From: Alphaproteobacteria bacterium
GTDB taxonomy: Bacteria; Pseudomonadota; Alphaproteobacteria; Rhizobiales; Xanthobacteraceae
Length of the DNA: 13,145 nucleotides
Direction: 5' to 3'
Assembly: GCA_005884465.1 (NCBI GenBank)
Contig: VAZH01000142.1
Location: 1-13,145, forward strand
In this document: positions 1 to 8,537 of the stretch, piece by piece
How positions within the stretch are numbered: position 1 is the stretch's first letter
Layout of the letters: each line of letters begins with the position of its first letter
Notes under the pieces: model-generated
Database searches by the model: none
The model's input: only the letters and a program-made list of their open reading frames with translations
What the model was told of the DNA's origin: nothing
Made by a program: the position numbers and the translations under genes

Positions 1-465
1 TGGGCGGTCCACGTCATGGCGCATGTCTATGCTGCGCGGCATTTGGTTCCGCGCATGAAGGCGCGCGGCGGCGGTTATTTTCTCAACACGATTTCAGCTG
101 CCGGACTTCTTTCGCAGGTCGGAAGTCCGGCCTATTCGACGACCAAGCATGCGGCCGTAGGATTTGCCGAGAATCTTGCGATCTCGCACAAGGCGCATGG
201 CATCCGCGTTTCCATCCTGTGTCCGCAAGGCGTCGATACCGACATGCTCCGCTCGATTCCGAAAGGCCCGCAATCCGGCGACGGCGATCTGACGCCGGAA
301 CAAGTTGCGAAGGATGCCTTGCAGGGAATCGAGCAGGAAACTTTTGTCATTTTGCCGCATCCGCAAGTGCTCGGCTACATGCGCAAGAAGACGGAAAATT
401 ACGATCGCTGGATATCGGGCATGGCCAAGATCCAGGCCAAGATGCGGGAAGATTACGGGAAGTGA
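1..465 (+). CDS. Short-chain dehydrogenase/reductase (SDR), 3' part
   Basis: This is the C-terminal 154 residues of a classical SDR, an NAD(P)-dependent oxidoreductase acting on an alcohol or carbonyl group. The reading frame is open from base 1, so the Rossmann cofactor-binding half (TGxxxGxG) lies upstream of the window. The catalytic triad is visible: Ser at residue 32 of the fragment (ISAAG), then YSTTK with Tyr45 and Lys49, the usual 13-residue Ser-Tyr spacing. After it comes the CPQGVDTDM segment, matching the family's PG-motif that contacts the cofactor. The C-terminal helices ([14 protein letters not shown]) look complete and the gene ends in TGA. It points toward the minus-strand catabolic block and is separated from it by an inverted repeat. 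Oxidation of an alcohol made by the downstream P450s is possible but only inferred from position. The substrate cannot be read from the sequence. Confidence 0.9.
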   Translation, partial: WAVHVMAHVYAARHLVPRMKARGGGYFLNTISAAGLLSQVGSPAYSTTKHAAVGFAENLAISHKAHGIRVSILCPQGVDTDMLRSIPKGPQSGDGDLTPEQVAKDALQGIEQETFVILPHPQVLGYMRKKTENYDRWISGMAKIQAKMREDYGK

Positions 466-495
466 ACAGGCGCGAGCCGGCACAAATATCAATTC

Positions 496-583
496 GTCAT
501 GCCCGGCCTTGTGCCGGGCATCCACGTCTTTAGGCCGGCGCGACAAGCAAGACGTGGATGGCCGGGACGAGCCCGGCCATGAC
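496..583. repeat. Intergenic inverted repeat (33-bp imperfect arms)
   Basis: The left arm at 496-528 (GTCATGCCCGGC...CCACGTC) and the right arm at 551-583 (GACGTGGATGGCC...GCCATGAC) are imperfect reverse complements around a 22-bp centre. The type, a 'GTCATGCCCGGG...CATCCACGTC' palindrome, is a dispersed repeat common in Bradyrhizobium-like genomes. It sits exactly between the convergent SDR and ThDP-enzyme genes, so its hairpin could also end transcription from both sides. No poly-U tract follows, so terminator function is inference. Confidence 0.8.
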
Positions 584-605
584 GCGATAAGGCGAACCTT
601 GAGGT

Positions 606-2231
<1,626 letters not shown>

Positions 2232-2270
2232 TGGCGGGTGCCTTTAGCGGATAATTCGAAATGCAATGTC

Positions 2271-2391
2271 CGTCATTGCGAGGAGCGAAGCGACGAAGCA
2301 ATCCATGCTTTCTGCGCGGATGACATGGATTGCTTCGCGGAGCCTGTCATCGGGCGCGCGCGTTCGCGCGACCCGTTGGCTCGCAATGACG
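2271..2391. repeat. Dispersed palindromic repeat, about 121 bp
   Basis: Outer arms CGTCATTGCGAG (2271-2282) and CTCGCAATGACG (2380-2391) are perfect 12-bp complements. Inner arms CGAAGCAATCCATG (2294-2307) and CATGGATTGCTTCG (2324-2337) are perfect 14-bp complements. This is a familiar Bradyrhizobium-type dispersed repeat. A spurious frame through it reads MDCFVASLLAMT, a peptide often seen in over-called ORFs from these genomes. The element ends 1 bp before the stop codon of the hydratase gene and fills most of the gap before the ThDP-enzyme gene. As RNA it would form a long stem inside the operon transcript and could stabilise or attenuate it. Confidence 0.88.
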
Positions 2392-2392
2392 A

Positions 2393-3241
2393 TCACCACG
2401 TCGCGGTGCCCTTCAACGTCGGCTGACCGGCCGAATTCGCGGTCCACAGCTCCATGCCGGCGTCGGTATCGTTGGCGTTGATGGAAAATTCGCTGCCTTC
2501 GAACAGCGGCTGCACCCCGCGATAGCTGAATTTCTTCGGCGCCGCGCCGCGATGGAGTTTTGCCGCCAATTCCACCAGGAACGCCGCCTGCATCGGGCCG
2601 TGGAAGATCAGGCCGGGATAGCCCTCGACCCTGGTGACGTAGTCGCGGTCGTAATGGATGCGGTGGCCGTTGAACGTCAGCGCCGAATAGCGAAACAGCA
2701 ATACCGGATCGGCCACGTGGCTTTCGCGGTGCTGCGCGGCCGGCGGCGGCACTGCCGGCTTGGCTGACGCCGACGTAGCCGAGATGCCGCGATAGACGAT
2801 ATCCTGCCGCTCGCGGATCGCGGTTCCGCGCGGCGTCGTGACCAGATGTTCGACGGATACAAAACACAATGCGCCGGTGCTGCCGGTCTTCATCGTCACA
2901 TCCGCGATGCGCGAAGTCCGCGTCATCTCATCACCGACGCGCAACGCGTCGAAAAATTCCAGTTCGCCGCCGGCCCACATCCGGCGTGGCAGCGGCACCG
3001 GCGGCAGGAAGCCGCCGCGCGTGGGATGGCCGTCGGGTCCCAGTTGCGACATCGGGTAGACCGGTTGCGCCAGGCACCAGTGCGCGGTGAAGGGCGCGGC
3101 ATCGCCGGCCTTGGGTTTGCCGATCTCCATGAACAGTGTCGCGCGCAGGCCCTTCACCAGTTGCGCGGTGACGATGTCGGAGGCCTCATCGGTGCGGCCG
3201 ATCCACTGCCGCAAATGGTCGAGATCGAGTTTTTCGGTCAT
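2393..3241 (-). CDS. MaoC/mesaconyl-C4-CoA-hydratase-like protein (hot-dog hydratase)
   Basis: This 282-residue protein is of the FAS1-type dehydratase / mesaconyl-C4-CoA hydratase family, two hot-dog domains in one chain. These enzymes add water to 2,3-enoyl-CoA (or itaconyl/mesaconyl-CoA) thioesters in the cytoplasm. The N-terminal half carries the helix-associated HWCLAQP and GGFLPPVPLPRRMWAGG segments typical of the family. The C-terminal half has the hydratase motif: YSALTFNGHRIHYD at about 185-198, with His196, then EGYPGLIFHGPMQA with His214. The ATG at 3241 overlaps the stop of the CoA-transferase gene by 4 bp (ATGA), so translation is probably coupled. Together with the preceding transferase and dehydrogenase it completes activation, desaturation and hydration of an acyl chain. 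Whether the substrate is a simple enoyl-CoA or a branched dicarboxylic one is open. Confidence 0.85.
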   Translation of the reverse strand: MTEKLDLDHLRQWIGRTDEASDIVTAQLVKGLRATLFMEIGKPKAGDAAPFTAHWCLAQPVYPMSQLGPDGHPTRGGFLPPVPLPRRMWAGGELEFFDALRVGDEMTRTSRIADVTMKTGSTGALCFVSVEHLVTTPRGTAIRERQDIVYRGISATSASAKPAVPPPAAQHRESHVADPVLLFRYSALTFNGHRIHYDRDYVTRVEGYPGLIFHGPMQAAFLVELAAKLHRGAAPKKFSYRGVQPLFEGSEFSINANDTDAGMELWTANSAGQPTLKGTATW

Positions 3242-4362
3242 GACGATTTGGTCCGGACATGAGAAGGTTTGGCGACGCGCTCGCCGATTCCCGGCACGGC
3301 GCCATAATGCCGCGGCTGATCGACGACGATGGCTGCCGGCGCTGGATAGCTGACCGGCCCCGCCGGGGTGTCCACCTCGATGCGGCGCAGATGCGGGTGC
3401 ACCGCGAGATCGGCCATCGTATTAACCTCCGCAAAGGCGATGTCGGCATCGGACAAACGCTGCAGCAGCTCGTTGCGGCTCATGGTCGCGAAGATATCGC
3501 CGACGGTCTGGTCGGTAAGTTTTCTGTTGCGAACGCGTTCGACCATGTTGGAAAATCTGACGTCGTTGGGCAGCTCAGGCTGGCCCAAAACATCGGCGCA
3601 TAATTTCTTCCATTCGCGCTCGCTCTGGATCGAAATCAGGATGTCCCTGCCGTCCTTCGAGCGAAAGACGCCGTAGGGCGCGATCGAGGGATGCGCCAGC
3701 CCCATACGCTCCGGCGGATTGCCAGCTTCCGCATTGAGCAGCGGCACCGACAGCCAGTCAGCCATCACATCGAACATCGAAATCCGGATATCAGCGCCCT
3801 TGCCGTTGCGCGATCGCGCGATCAGCGCTTCGAGGATGGCGGCATGCGCGGTGGCGCCGGTGGCGATATCGACGATCGACAGGCCAACGCGCGAAGGGCC
3901 GTCCGGACCGCCGGTGATCGAGGCGAGCCCGCTTTCCGCCTGGATCAGGAGATCGTAGGCCTTGCGATGGGCGTAGGGGCCGTCATCGCCATAGCCTGAA
4001 ATGGTGCAGCAGATCAGCTTTGGGTAATCCTTTCGCAGGCGCGCAAGCGAAAAGCCGAGCTTGTCCATCGAGCCCGGTTTGAGGTTCTGGATCAGCACAT
4101 CCGCACCGGCGATCAGCTCTTCAAGGTTTTGGCGCCCCTCTTTGTTGGCGAGATCGATCACCACGGAATCCTTGCCGCGATTGAGCCAGACGAAATAGCT
4201 GCTTTGGCCTTTCGCCGCTGCATCGTAGCCGCGCGCAAAATCACCCTCGGGGCGCTCCACCTTGATGACGTGCGCGCCGGCGTCGGCCAGGCGCGAGCTG
4301 CAGAACGGCGCGGCGACCGCCTGTTCGACGGCGATGACGGTCAGTCCTTCAAGCGGCAGCAT
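3238..4362 (-). CDS. CaiB/BaiF family (class III) CoA-transferase
   Basis: The protein has 374 residues. Class III CoA-transferases move CoA between carboxylic acids, often from succinyl-CoA or another acyl-CoA donor. The N-terminus LPLEGLTVIAVEQAVAAPFC, ADAGAHVIKVERPEGD, VVIDLANKEG and NLKPGSMDKLG are family hallmarks. Asp165 in GLSIVDIATG aligns with the catalytic Asp169 of formyl-CoA transferase, which forms the acyl anhydride and thioester intermediates. The C-terminal small domain includes AFAEVNTMADLAVHPHLRR, also typical. I chose ATG at 4362 because the conserved N-terminus begins there; the frame stays open further upstream but only inside the acyl-CoA dehydrogenase gene. That leaves 8 bp to the preceding stop codon, with a weak GAGAA ribosome site. 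The stop overlaps the hydratase start. No acyl-CoA ligase is present, so this enzyme is the likely CoA-activation step. Confidence 0.93.
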   Translation of the reverse strand: MLPLEGLTVIAVEQAVAAPFCSSRLADAGAHVIKVERPEGDFARGYDAAAKGQSSYFVWLNRGKDSVVIDLANKEGRQNLEELIAGADVLIQNLKPGSMDKLGFSLARLRKDYPKLICCTISGYGDDGPYAHRKAYDLLIQAESGLASITGGPDGPSRVGLSIVDIATGATAHAAILEALIARSRNGKGADIRISMFDVMADWLSVPLLNAEAGNPPERMGLAHPSIAPYGVFRSKDGRDILISIQSEREWKKLCADVLGQPELPNDVRFSNMVERVRNRKLTDQTVGDIFATMSRNELLQRLSDADIAFAEVNTMADLAVHPHLRRIEVDTPAGPVSYPAPAAIVVDQPRHYGAVPGIGERVAKPSHVRTKSS

Positions 4363-4370
4363 CTTTTTTC

Positions 4371-5537
4371 TCAGTAGGAGCGGGGCATGCCCAGCACGTG
4401 CTCGGCGAGGTACGACAGGATGAGATTGGTCGAGATCGGCGCCACCTGGTAGAGCCGGGTCTCGCGGAACTTGCGTTCGACGTCGTATTCCTCCGCAAAG
4501 CCGAAACCGCCATGGGTCTGCACGCAGGCGTTCGCGGCTTCCCAGGAGGCGTCGGCCGCGAGCATTTTTGCCATGTTGGCCTCGGCGCCGCAATCGAGCC
4601 CGGCCTCGTATTTGCGGGTGGCTTCCTTGACCATCAATTCGCCGGCGCGCATCGCGGCGTAGGCTTTTGCGATCGGAAACTGGATGCCCTGGTTTTGGCC
4701 GATCGGACGGCCGAACACCGCGCGCTCCTTGGCGTAGCTTGATGCCTTGGCGATAAACCATTTGGCATCGCCAACGCACTCGGCTGCAATCAAAATACGC
4801 TCGGCATTCATGCCGGAGAGGATATAGCGAAAGCCCTTGCCTTCCTCGCCGATCAGGTTTTCCGCAGGGACCCGCATGTCGGTGAAAAACACTTCCGTCG
4901 TCGAGTGATTCATCATGGTGCGGATCGGACGGATCGAGAGCCCGTTATCCTTGGCTTCCCGCATATCGACGATGAACACCGACAGGCCGTCGGTCCGCTT
5001 CCTGGATTTCTCCTTCGGCGTGGTGCGCGCCAGCAGAATCATCAGGTCGGAATATTCGGCGCGGCTGGTCCAGATTTTCTGGCCATTGACGATGTAGCTG
5101 TCATTACCCTCGCGCCTGGCAAAAGTTTTCAGCGAGGAGGTGTCAGTGCCGCTGGTCGGCTCGGTGACGCCGAAGGCCTGCAGCCGCAATTCGCCGCTGG
5201 CGATCTTCGGCAGCCATTTTGCCTTTTGCTCCTCGCTGCCGTGCCGCAACAGCGTGCCCATGGTGTACATCTGGGCATGGCAGCCGCCGCCATTGCATCC
5301 GGCGCGCTGGATCTCTTCGAGGATCGCGGCCGCGGCGGACAGTTTCAGCCCGGCGCCGCCATATTCCTCGGGGATCAATACCGAGAGGTATCCCGCCTCC
5401 GTCAGCGCGTCGACGAAGGCACTGGGATAGGCCATCTCGCGATCGAGCTTGCGCCAATATTCGCCGGGGAATTGCGCACAGAGCTTGGCGACGGCTTCGC
5501 GGATGTCGGGATGCTCGTCTTGTTCAGTGTCGGTCAT
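4371..5537 (-). CDS. Acyl-CoA dehydrogenase family protein, IVD-type catalytic Glu position
   Basis: This 388-residue FAD flavoprotein would oxidise an acyl-CoA to the 2,3-enoyl-CoA, passing electrons to ETF. The three-domain family pattern is clear: IPEEYGGAGL (55-64), the FAD/substrate segment FGVTEPTSGTDTSS (122-135), NGQKIWTSRAEYSD (151-164), ERAVFGRPIGQNQGIQFPIA (271-290), and THGGFGFAEEYDVERKFRE (341-359). The Glu usually found in YQ-x-Y-EGT is replaced by Pro367 (YQVAPIST). However, Glu246 in MNAERILIAAE lies where isovaleryl-CoA dehydrogenase keeps its catalytic Glu. I chose ATG at 5537 over the in-frame TTG at 5591 because it gives normal family length and no conserved residues lie before it. 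It is followed after 8 bp by the CoA-transferase and is almost certainly cotranscribed with it. The substrate chain is unknown. Confidence 0.92.
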   Translation of the reverse strand: MTDTEQDEHPDIREAVAKLCAQFPGEYWRKLDREMAYPSAFVDALTEAGYLSVLIPEEYGGAGLKLSAAAAILEEIQRAGCNGGGCHAQMYTMGTLLRHGSEEQKAKWLPKIASGELRLQAFGVTEPTSGTDTSSLKTFARREGNDSYIVNGQKIWTSRAEYSDLMILLARTTPKEKSRKRTDGLSVFIVDMREAKDNGLSIRPIRTMMNHSTTEVFFTDMRVPAENLIGEEGKGFRYILSGMNAERILIAAECVGDAKWFIAKASSYAKERAVFGRPIGQNQGIQFPIAKAYAAMRAGELMVKEATRKYEAGLDCGAEANMAKMLAADASWEAANACVQTHGGFGFAEEYDVERKFRETRLYQVAPISTNLILSYLAEHVLGMPRSY

Positions 5538-5582
5538 TGGAACTCGGCTGGCATATCGAGGGTACGCAAAAGCCTGCGGAAT

Positions 5583-5660
5583 GGTGGGCAAGGCGCAGAT
5601 GCGCCTTTGTCCGCCCTACGATCTCAGCACGTAGGATGGCCAAAGCGCAAGCGCGCTACC
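5583..5660. repeat. Imperfect palindrome between P450 and acyl-CoA dehydrogenase genes
   Basis: The left half (GGTGGGCAAGGCGCAGATGCG...CGCCCTACG, starting at 5583) and the right half (CGTAGGATGGCCAAAGCGCA...GCTACC, ending at 5660) are approximate reverse complements around a short ATCTCAGCA centre. It resembles the 'CGTAGGGTGGGCAAAGCG' dispersed repeats of Bradyrhizobium relatives. It lies 1 bp downstream of the P450 stop codon, in the 124-bp gap before the dehydrogenase start. Hairpin formation and any effect on read-through are inference. Confidence 0.65.
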
Positions 5661-5661
5661 G

Positions 5662-6936
5662 TCATGCTGGAATGCGCACCGGCAGCGACTCGATGCCCCG
5701 CACGAAGCTGGAATACACCCGCTTCGGCTCGCCGACCACCTCGATCCTGTCGAACCGCTTCAGCATCTCCTGCCACACGATCTTCAGCTGCAGTTCGGCG
5801 AGCCGCATGCCGACGCAGCGGTGGATGCCGAACCCGAAAGACAGATGGGTGCGGGGGCGGGCGCGATCGATGATGAACTCGTTGGAATTTTCGATCGCCT
5901 CTTCGTCGCGATTGCCCGAGACGTACCACATCACGACGCGGTCGCCCTTCTTGATCTTCTTGCCGCCGAGCTCGGTATCTTCAAGCGCGGTGCGCCGCAT
6001 ATGCGCCAGCGGCGTCTGCCAGCGAATCACCTCCGGCACCATCGAATCGATCAGCGCCGGATTGTCGCGCAGTTTCTGATACTGCTCGGGATGTTCGTTC
6101 AACGCCAGCACCGAGCCGCTCATGGTATTTCGGGTGGTATCATTGCCGCCGACCACCAGCAGGATGATGTTGCCCATCAGATTGTCGGGATCCATGTTTC
6201 GGGTGGCTTCGCTGTGGGCCATCATCGATAGCAAGTCGTTGCGCGGCTCGGCATTAACGCGCTCGTTCCAGAGGTTGGCAAAATAGGCGTAGCATTCGTC
6301 CATCTCTTTGCGGCGTTGCTCCGGGGATTCAACGATCCCGCTCTTGGGCAGCGCGGTCGAGACGTCGGACCAGCGCGTCAGCTTGCGGCGCTCCTCCCAC
6401 GGAAAGTCGAACAGCGTCGCCAGCATCTGGGTGGTCAGCTCGATCGACACCCGGTCGACGAAATTGAAGGTTTCGTTGCGGGGCAGATTATCGAGCACCT
6501 TGGCGGAACGCTGGCGGATCAGAACGGCAAGCTCGTCCAGATGCGTCGGCGTGAACATCGGCGACACCGTCTTGCGCTGGGCAGAGTGTCGCGGCTGATC
6601 CATCGCGATGAAGCTCGGCCAGTCATAACCCGCGGGCAGGTCGCGGATCGAGATGCCGCCAAGGGTGGAGTCGGAGGAGAAGATGCCGTGATTGGTATCG
6701 ACATGCATGATGTCGTTGTATTTGGTCACCGACCAATAGGGTTCGATCGGCGCGTTGGTGCAGTAATGCACCGGCTCTTCCTTGCGTAGCCGCTCGAAAA
6801 ACGGCCACAGGATGTCGTCCTGGAACAGCCGCGGCGCGCCGGGATGAAAATCCTTCAGCGGCGGTGAATAGGCCTCTTCACGCGCCAGTCGCTGAAGCTC
6901 GGCCTTCTCGGCTCGGACTGCTGTCTGGATGTTCAT
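5662..6936 (-). CDS. Cytochrome P450, CYP153 family (downstream copy)
   Basis: This 424-residue soluble bacterial P450 has no membrane anchor. CYP153 enzymes are class I monooxygenases that hydroxylate terminal carbons of alkanes, fatty acids and some terpenes, using a [2Fe-2S] ferredoxin and a reductase. The haem ligand is Cys374 in FGFGIHRCVG. The oxygen-activating I-helix is VVGGNDTTRNTM with Asp266-Thr267. The K-helix ExxR is Glu302/Arg305 in PEVIRWQTPLAHMRRTA, a CYP153-like stretch. MDQPRH and the YVSGNRDEE loop are also family-typical. ATG at 6936 is preceded by GAGG about 10 bases upstream. The second P450 gene, clearly paralogous, lies 95 bp upstream, with a hairpin between them. No ferredoxin or reductase gene is in the window, so electrons must come from partners elsewhere. 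Confidence 0.95.
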   Translation of the reverse strand: MNIQTAVRAEKAELQRLAREEAYSPPLKDFHPGAPRLFQDDILWPFFERLRKEEPVHYCTNAPIEPYWSVTKYNDIMHVDTNHGIFSSDSTLGGISIRDLPAGYDWPSFIAMDQPRHSAQRKTVSPMFTPTHLDELAVLIRQRSAKVLDNLPRNETFNFVDRVSIELTTQMLATLFDFPWEERRKLTRWSDVSTALPKSGIVESPEQRRKEMDECYAYFANLWNERVNAEPRNDLLSMMAHSEATRNMDPDNLMGNIILLVVGGNDTTRNTMSGSVLALNEHPEQYQKLRDNPALIDSMVPEVIRWQTPLAHMRRTALEDTELGGKKIKKGDRVVMWYVSGNRDEEAIENSNEFIIDRARPRTHLSFGFGIHRCVGMRLAELQLKIVWQEMLKRFDRIEVVGEPKRVYSSFVRGIESLPVRIPA

Positions 6937-6983
6937 CGGTCATCGACCTCAAAATGATGTCGTCGGAAGGAAAACTTGTCTTG

Positions 6984-7030
6984 CGCGTACTCTGTTCGCA
7001 AAACCGGTCTCCACTTTTGCGGAGTACGCG
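6984..7030. repeat. Hairpin element between the two P450 genes
   Basis: Outer arms CGCGTACTC (6984-6992) and GAGTACGCG (7022-7030) are perfect 9-bp complements. After a 4-base bulge, CGCAAAA (6997-7003) pairs with TTTTGCG (7015-7021). The core 'CGCAAAACCGG...CACTTTTGCG' is a palindrome I recognise as recurrent in Rhizobiales intergenic DNA. It starts 1 base after the stop codon of the upstream P450, so in the transcript it would cap that gene's 3' end. Confidence 0.75.
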
Positions 7031-7031
7031 G

Positions 7032-8303
7032 TCAGCCGGCGATGCGCACCGGCAGGGTTTCGTAGCCTTTGACAAAGCTGGAATACACCCGCTTGGGTTC
7101 GCCGACCACCTCAATATTGTCGAAGCGTTTCAGGATTTCTTCCCAGATAATCTTCAATTGCAACTCGGCGAGCCTGAGCCCGACGCAACGATGAATGCCG
7201 AAGCCGAAAGAGATGTGGGTGCGCGGTCGCGCCCGGTCAATGATGAACTCGTACGGACGATCGATCACCTCTTCGTCGCGATTACCCGAGACGTACCACA
7301 TCACGACCTTGTCACCCTTCTTGAACTTTCTGCCGCGGAATTCGATGTCCTCGAGCGCGGTCCGACGCATATGGGCCAGTGGGGTCTGCCAGCGGATCAC
7401 CTCCGGCACGAAACTGTCGATCAAGGCCGGATTTTCGCGCAGCTTCCTGTACTGATCCGGATTCTTGTTCAGGGCGTAGATGCTGCCCGACAGTGTGTTG
7501 CGGGTGGTATCGTTGCCGCCGACGATCAACAGGATCAGGTTGCCGAGGAAATTCTTCGGGTCCATGTCGCGCGTGGCTTCGCTGTGCGCCATCATCGACA
7601 GCAGGTCGCTCTTTGGCGGCTGATTGATGCGCTCTTTCCAGAGCTTGCCGAAACAGGCCGCGCATTCCAATAGCTCGACCTGGCGCTGTTCTTCCGTCGC
7701 AACCAGGCCGTCCGGACCGGGAAGCGTTGTTGCGACGTCGGACCAGCGCGTCAGTTTGCGGCGGTCCTCCCAGGGGAAGTCGAACAGCACCGCCAGCATT
7801 TGCGTGGTCAGTTCGATCGAGACCCGATCGACCCAATCGAACACATCGTTCTTCGGCAGATTGTCGAGACATTCCGCCGAGCGCTTGCGGATGTTGATCG
7901 CGAGCTGGTCGAGATGCGTCGGCGTGAACATAGGAGCGACGGTCTTGCGCTGCGCGCCATGACGCGGCTGATCCATGGCAATAAAACTTTCGCGGCGCAG
8001 GTCGGGTGGGACGTCGCGGATGGTGATACCGCCGAGGGAAGCCGCCGAGGAGAACACCGCATGATTGGTCTCGATATCCATGATGTCGTTGTATTTCGTC
8101 ACCGACCAGTACGGCCCGAACATGCTGTCCTTGCAGTAATGCACGGGCGCTTCCTTGCGCAGCCGGTCGAAATACGGCCAGAACGAATCGGTCCTGAACA
8201 GCTCGGGGTGGCCGACGTCGATGTCTTCAAGCGGAATGGAATAGGCCTTGTCCCGAGCGGCCCTCTGATGGGGATTCGCGGCGAGATCGATGGTTCCGTG
8301 CAT
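7032..8303 (-). CDS. Cytochrome P450, CYP153 family (upstream copy, first gene of the block)
   Basis: The protein has 423 residues and is collinear with the downstream P450, most residues being identical by eye. The haem ligand is Cys373 in FGFGIHRCVG, the I-helix is IVGGNDTTRNTL with Asp265-Thr266, and the ExxR pair is Glu301/Arg304. The reaction expected of the family is NADH-driven terminal hydroxylation of aliphatic or terpenoid substrates through ferredoxin and reductase. The copies differ mainly in likely substrate-contact regions: KDSMFGPYW versus TNAPIEPYW near residue 60, DLRRES versus GYDWPS near 102, and the segment at about 192-232 that should span the F-G helices. ATG at 8303 has a good ribosome site (AGGAGA, 6 bases upstream). 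It is the first gene of the minus-strand block and reads out of the control region shared with the isovaleryl-CoA dehydrogenase gene. Confidence 0.95.
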   Translation of the reverse strand: MHGTIDLAANPHQRAARDKAYSIPLEDIDVGHPELFRTDSFWPYFDRLRKEAPVHYCKDSMFGPYWSVTKYNDIMDIETNHAVFSSAASLGGITIRDVPPDLRRESFIAMDQPRHGAQRKTVAPMFTPTHLDQLAINIRKRSAECLDNLPKNDVFDWVDRVSIELTTQMLAVLFDFPWEDRRKLTRWSDVATTLPGPDGLVATEEQRQVELLECAACFGKLWKERINQPPKSDLLSMMAHSEATRDMDPKNFLGNLILLIVGGNDTTRNTLSGSIYALNKNPDQYRKLRENPALIDSFVPEVIRWQTPLAHMRRTALEDIEFRGRKFKKGDKVVMWYVSGNRDEEVIDRPYEFIIDRARPRTHISFGFGIHRCVGLRLAELQLKIIWEEILKRFDNIEVVGEPKRVYSSFVKGYETLPVRIAG

Positions 8304-8537
8304 CGGCGTCTCCTGATGATCCGCCTCCGTGGTTGGCTTGCGGAAGCGCGATTATTGAGCGAATTACATCCCGTTGCGCGGCCCAGAGCAAGGGAGAGTT
8401 GGTCCCCCTTCTGCCGCAGCGGGGCGCGATTCCGGGAATGCCCCCTTCTCAGCAACTTCGGCCCGTGACAAGCTTATTTGCAAAGCATAAGGCTGTGCGC
8501 GAGAAAGCCGCATGACTTGCCCGGAGGCCGCCCGACC
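8304..8537. promoter_or_regulatory. Divergent control region between the P450 block and the isovaleryl-CoA dehydrogenase gene
   Basis: This 234-bp stretch carries no supported gene and must hold the promoters of both flanking units. A weak sigma70-like candidate for the plus-strand gene is GTGACA (8465-8470), 17 bases, TAAGGC (8488-8493). For the minus strand, AATAAT (complement of 8351-8356) resembles a -10 box about 48 bases before the P450 ATG, but no matching -35 box is visible. Ribosome sites are better: AGGAGA before the P450 start, and GGAGG at 8523-8527 before the ATG at 8538. I see no strong operator palindrome here. The region's role is firm; the exact boxes are not. Confidence 0.45.

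Noticed and set aside
2244..2867. Minus-strand frame of 207 residues ending ...MDCFVASLLAMT...
   Set aside because: It overlaps the hydratase gene in another frame and reads through the dispersed repeat. The terminal peptide is a signature of that repeat and not a protein.
4363..4779. Upstream extension of the CoA-transferase frame (513 residues in total)
   Set aside because: The extra 139 residues lie inside the acyl-CoA dehydrogenase gene in another frame, are Arg/Gly-rich and show no family pattern. The conserved transferase N-terminus starts at 4362.
5538..5591. Longer N-terminus for the acyl-CoA dehydrogenase starting at TTG 5591
   Set aside because: It would add 18 residues partly encoded by the palindromic repeat. 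ATG at 5537 gives normal family length.
4905..5873. Plus-strand open frame of 322 residues
   Set aside because: It runs antisense across the acyl-CoA dehydrogenase, a repeat and the P450 end. It has no domain pattern and crosses gene boundaries.
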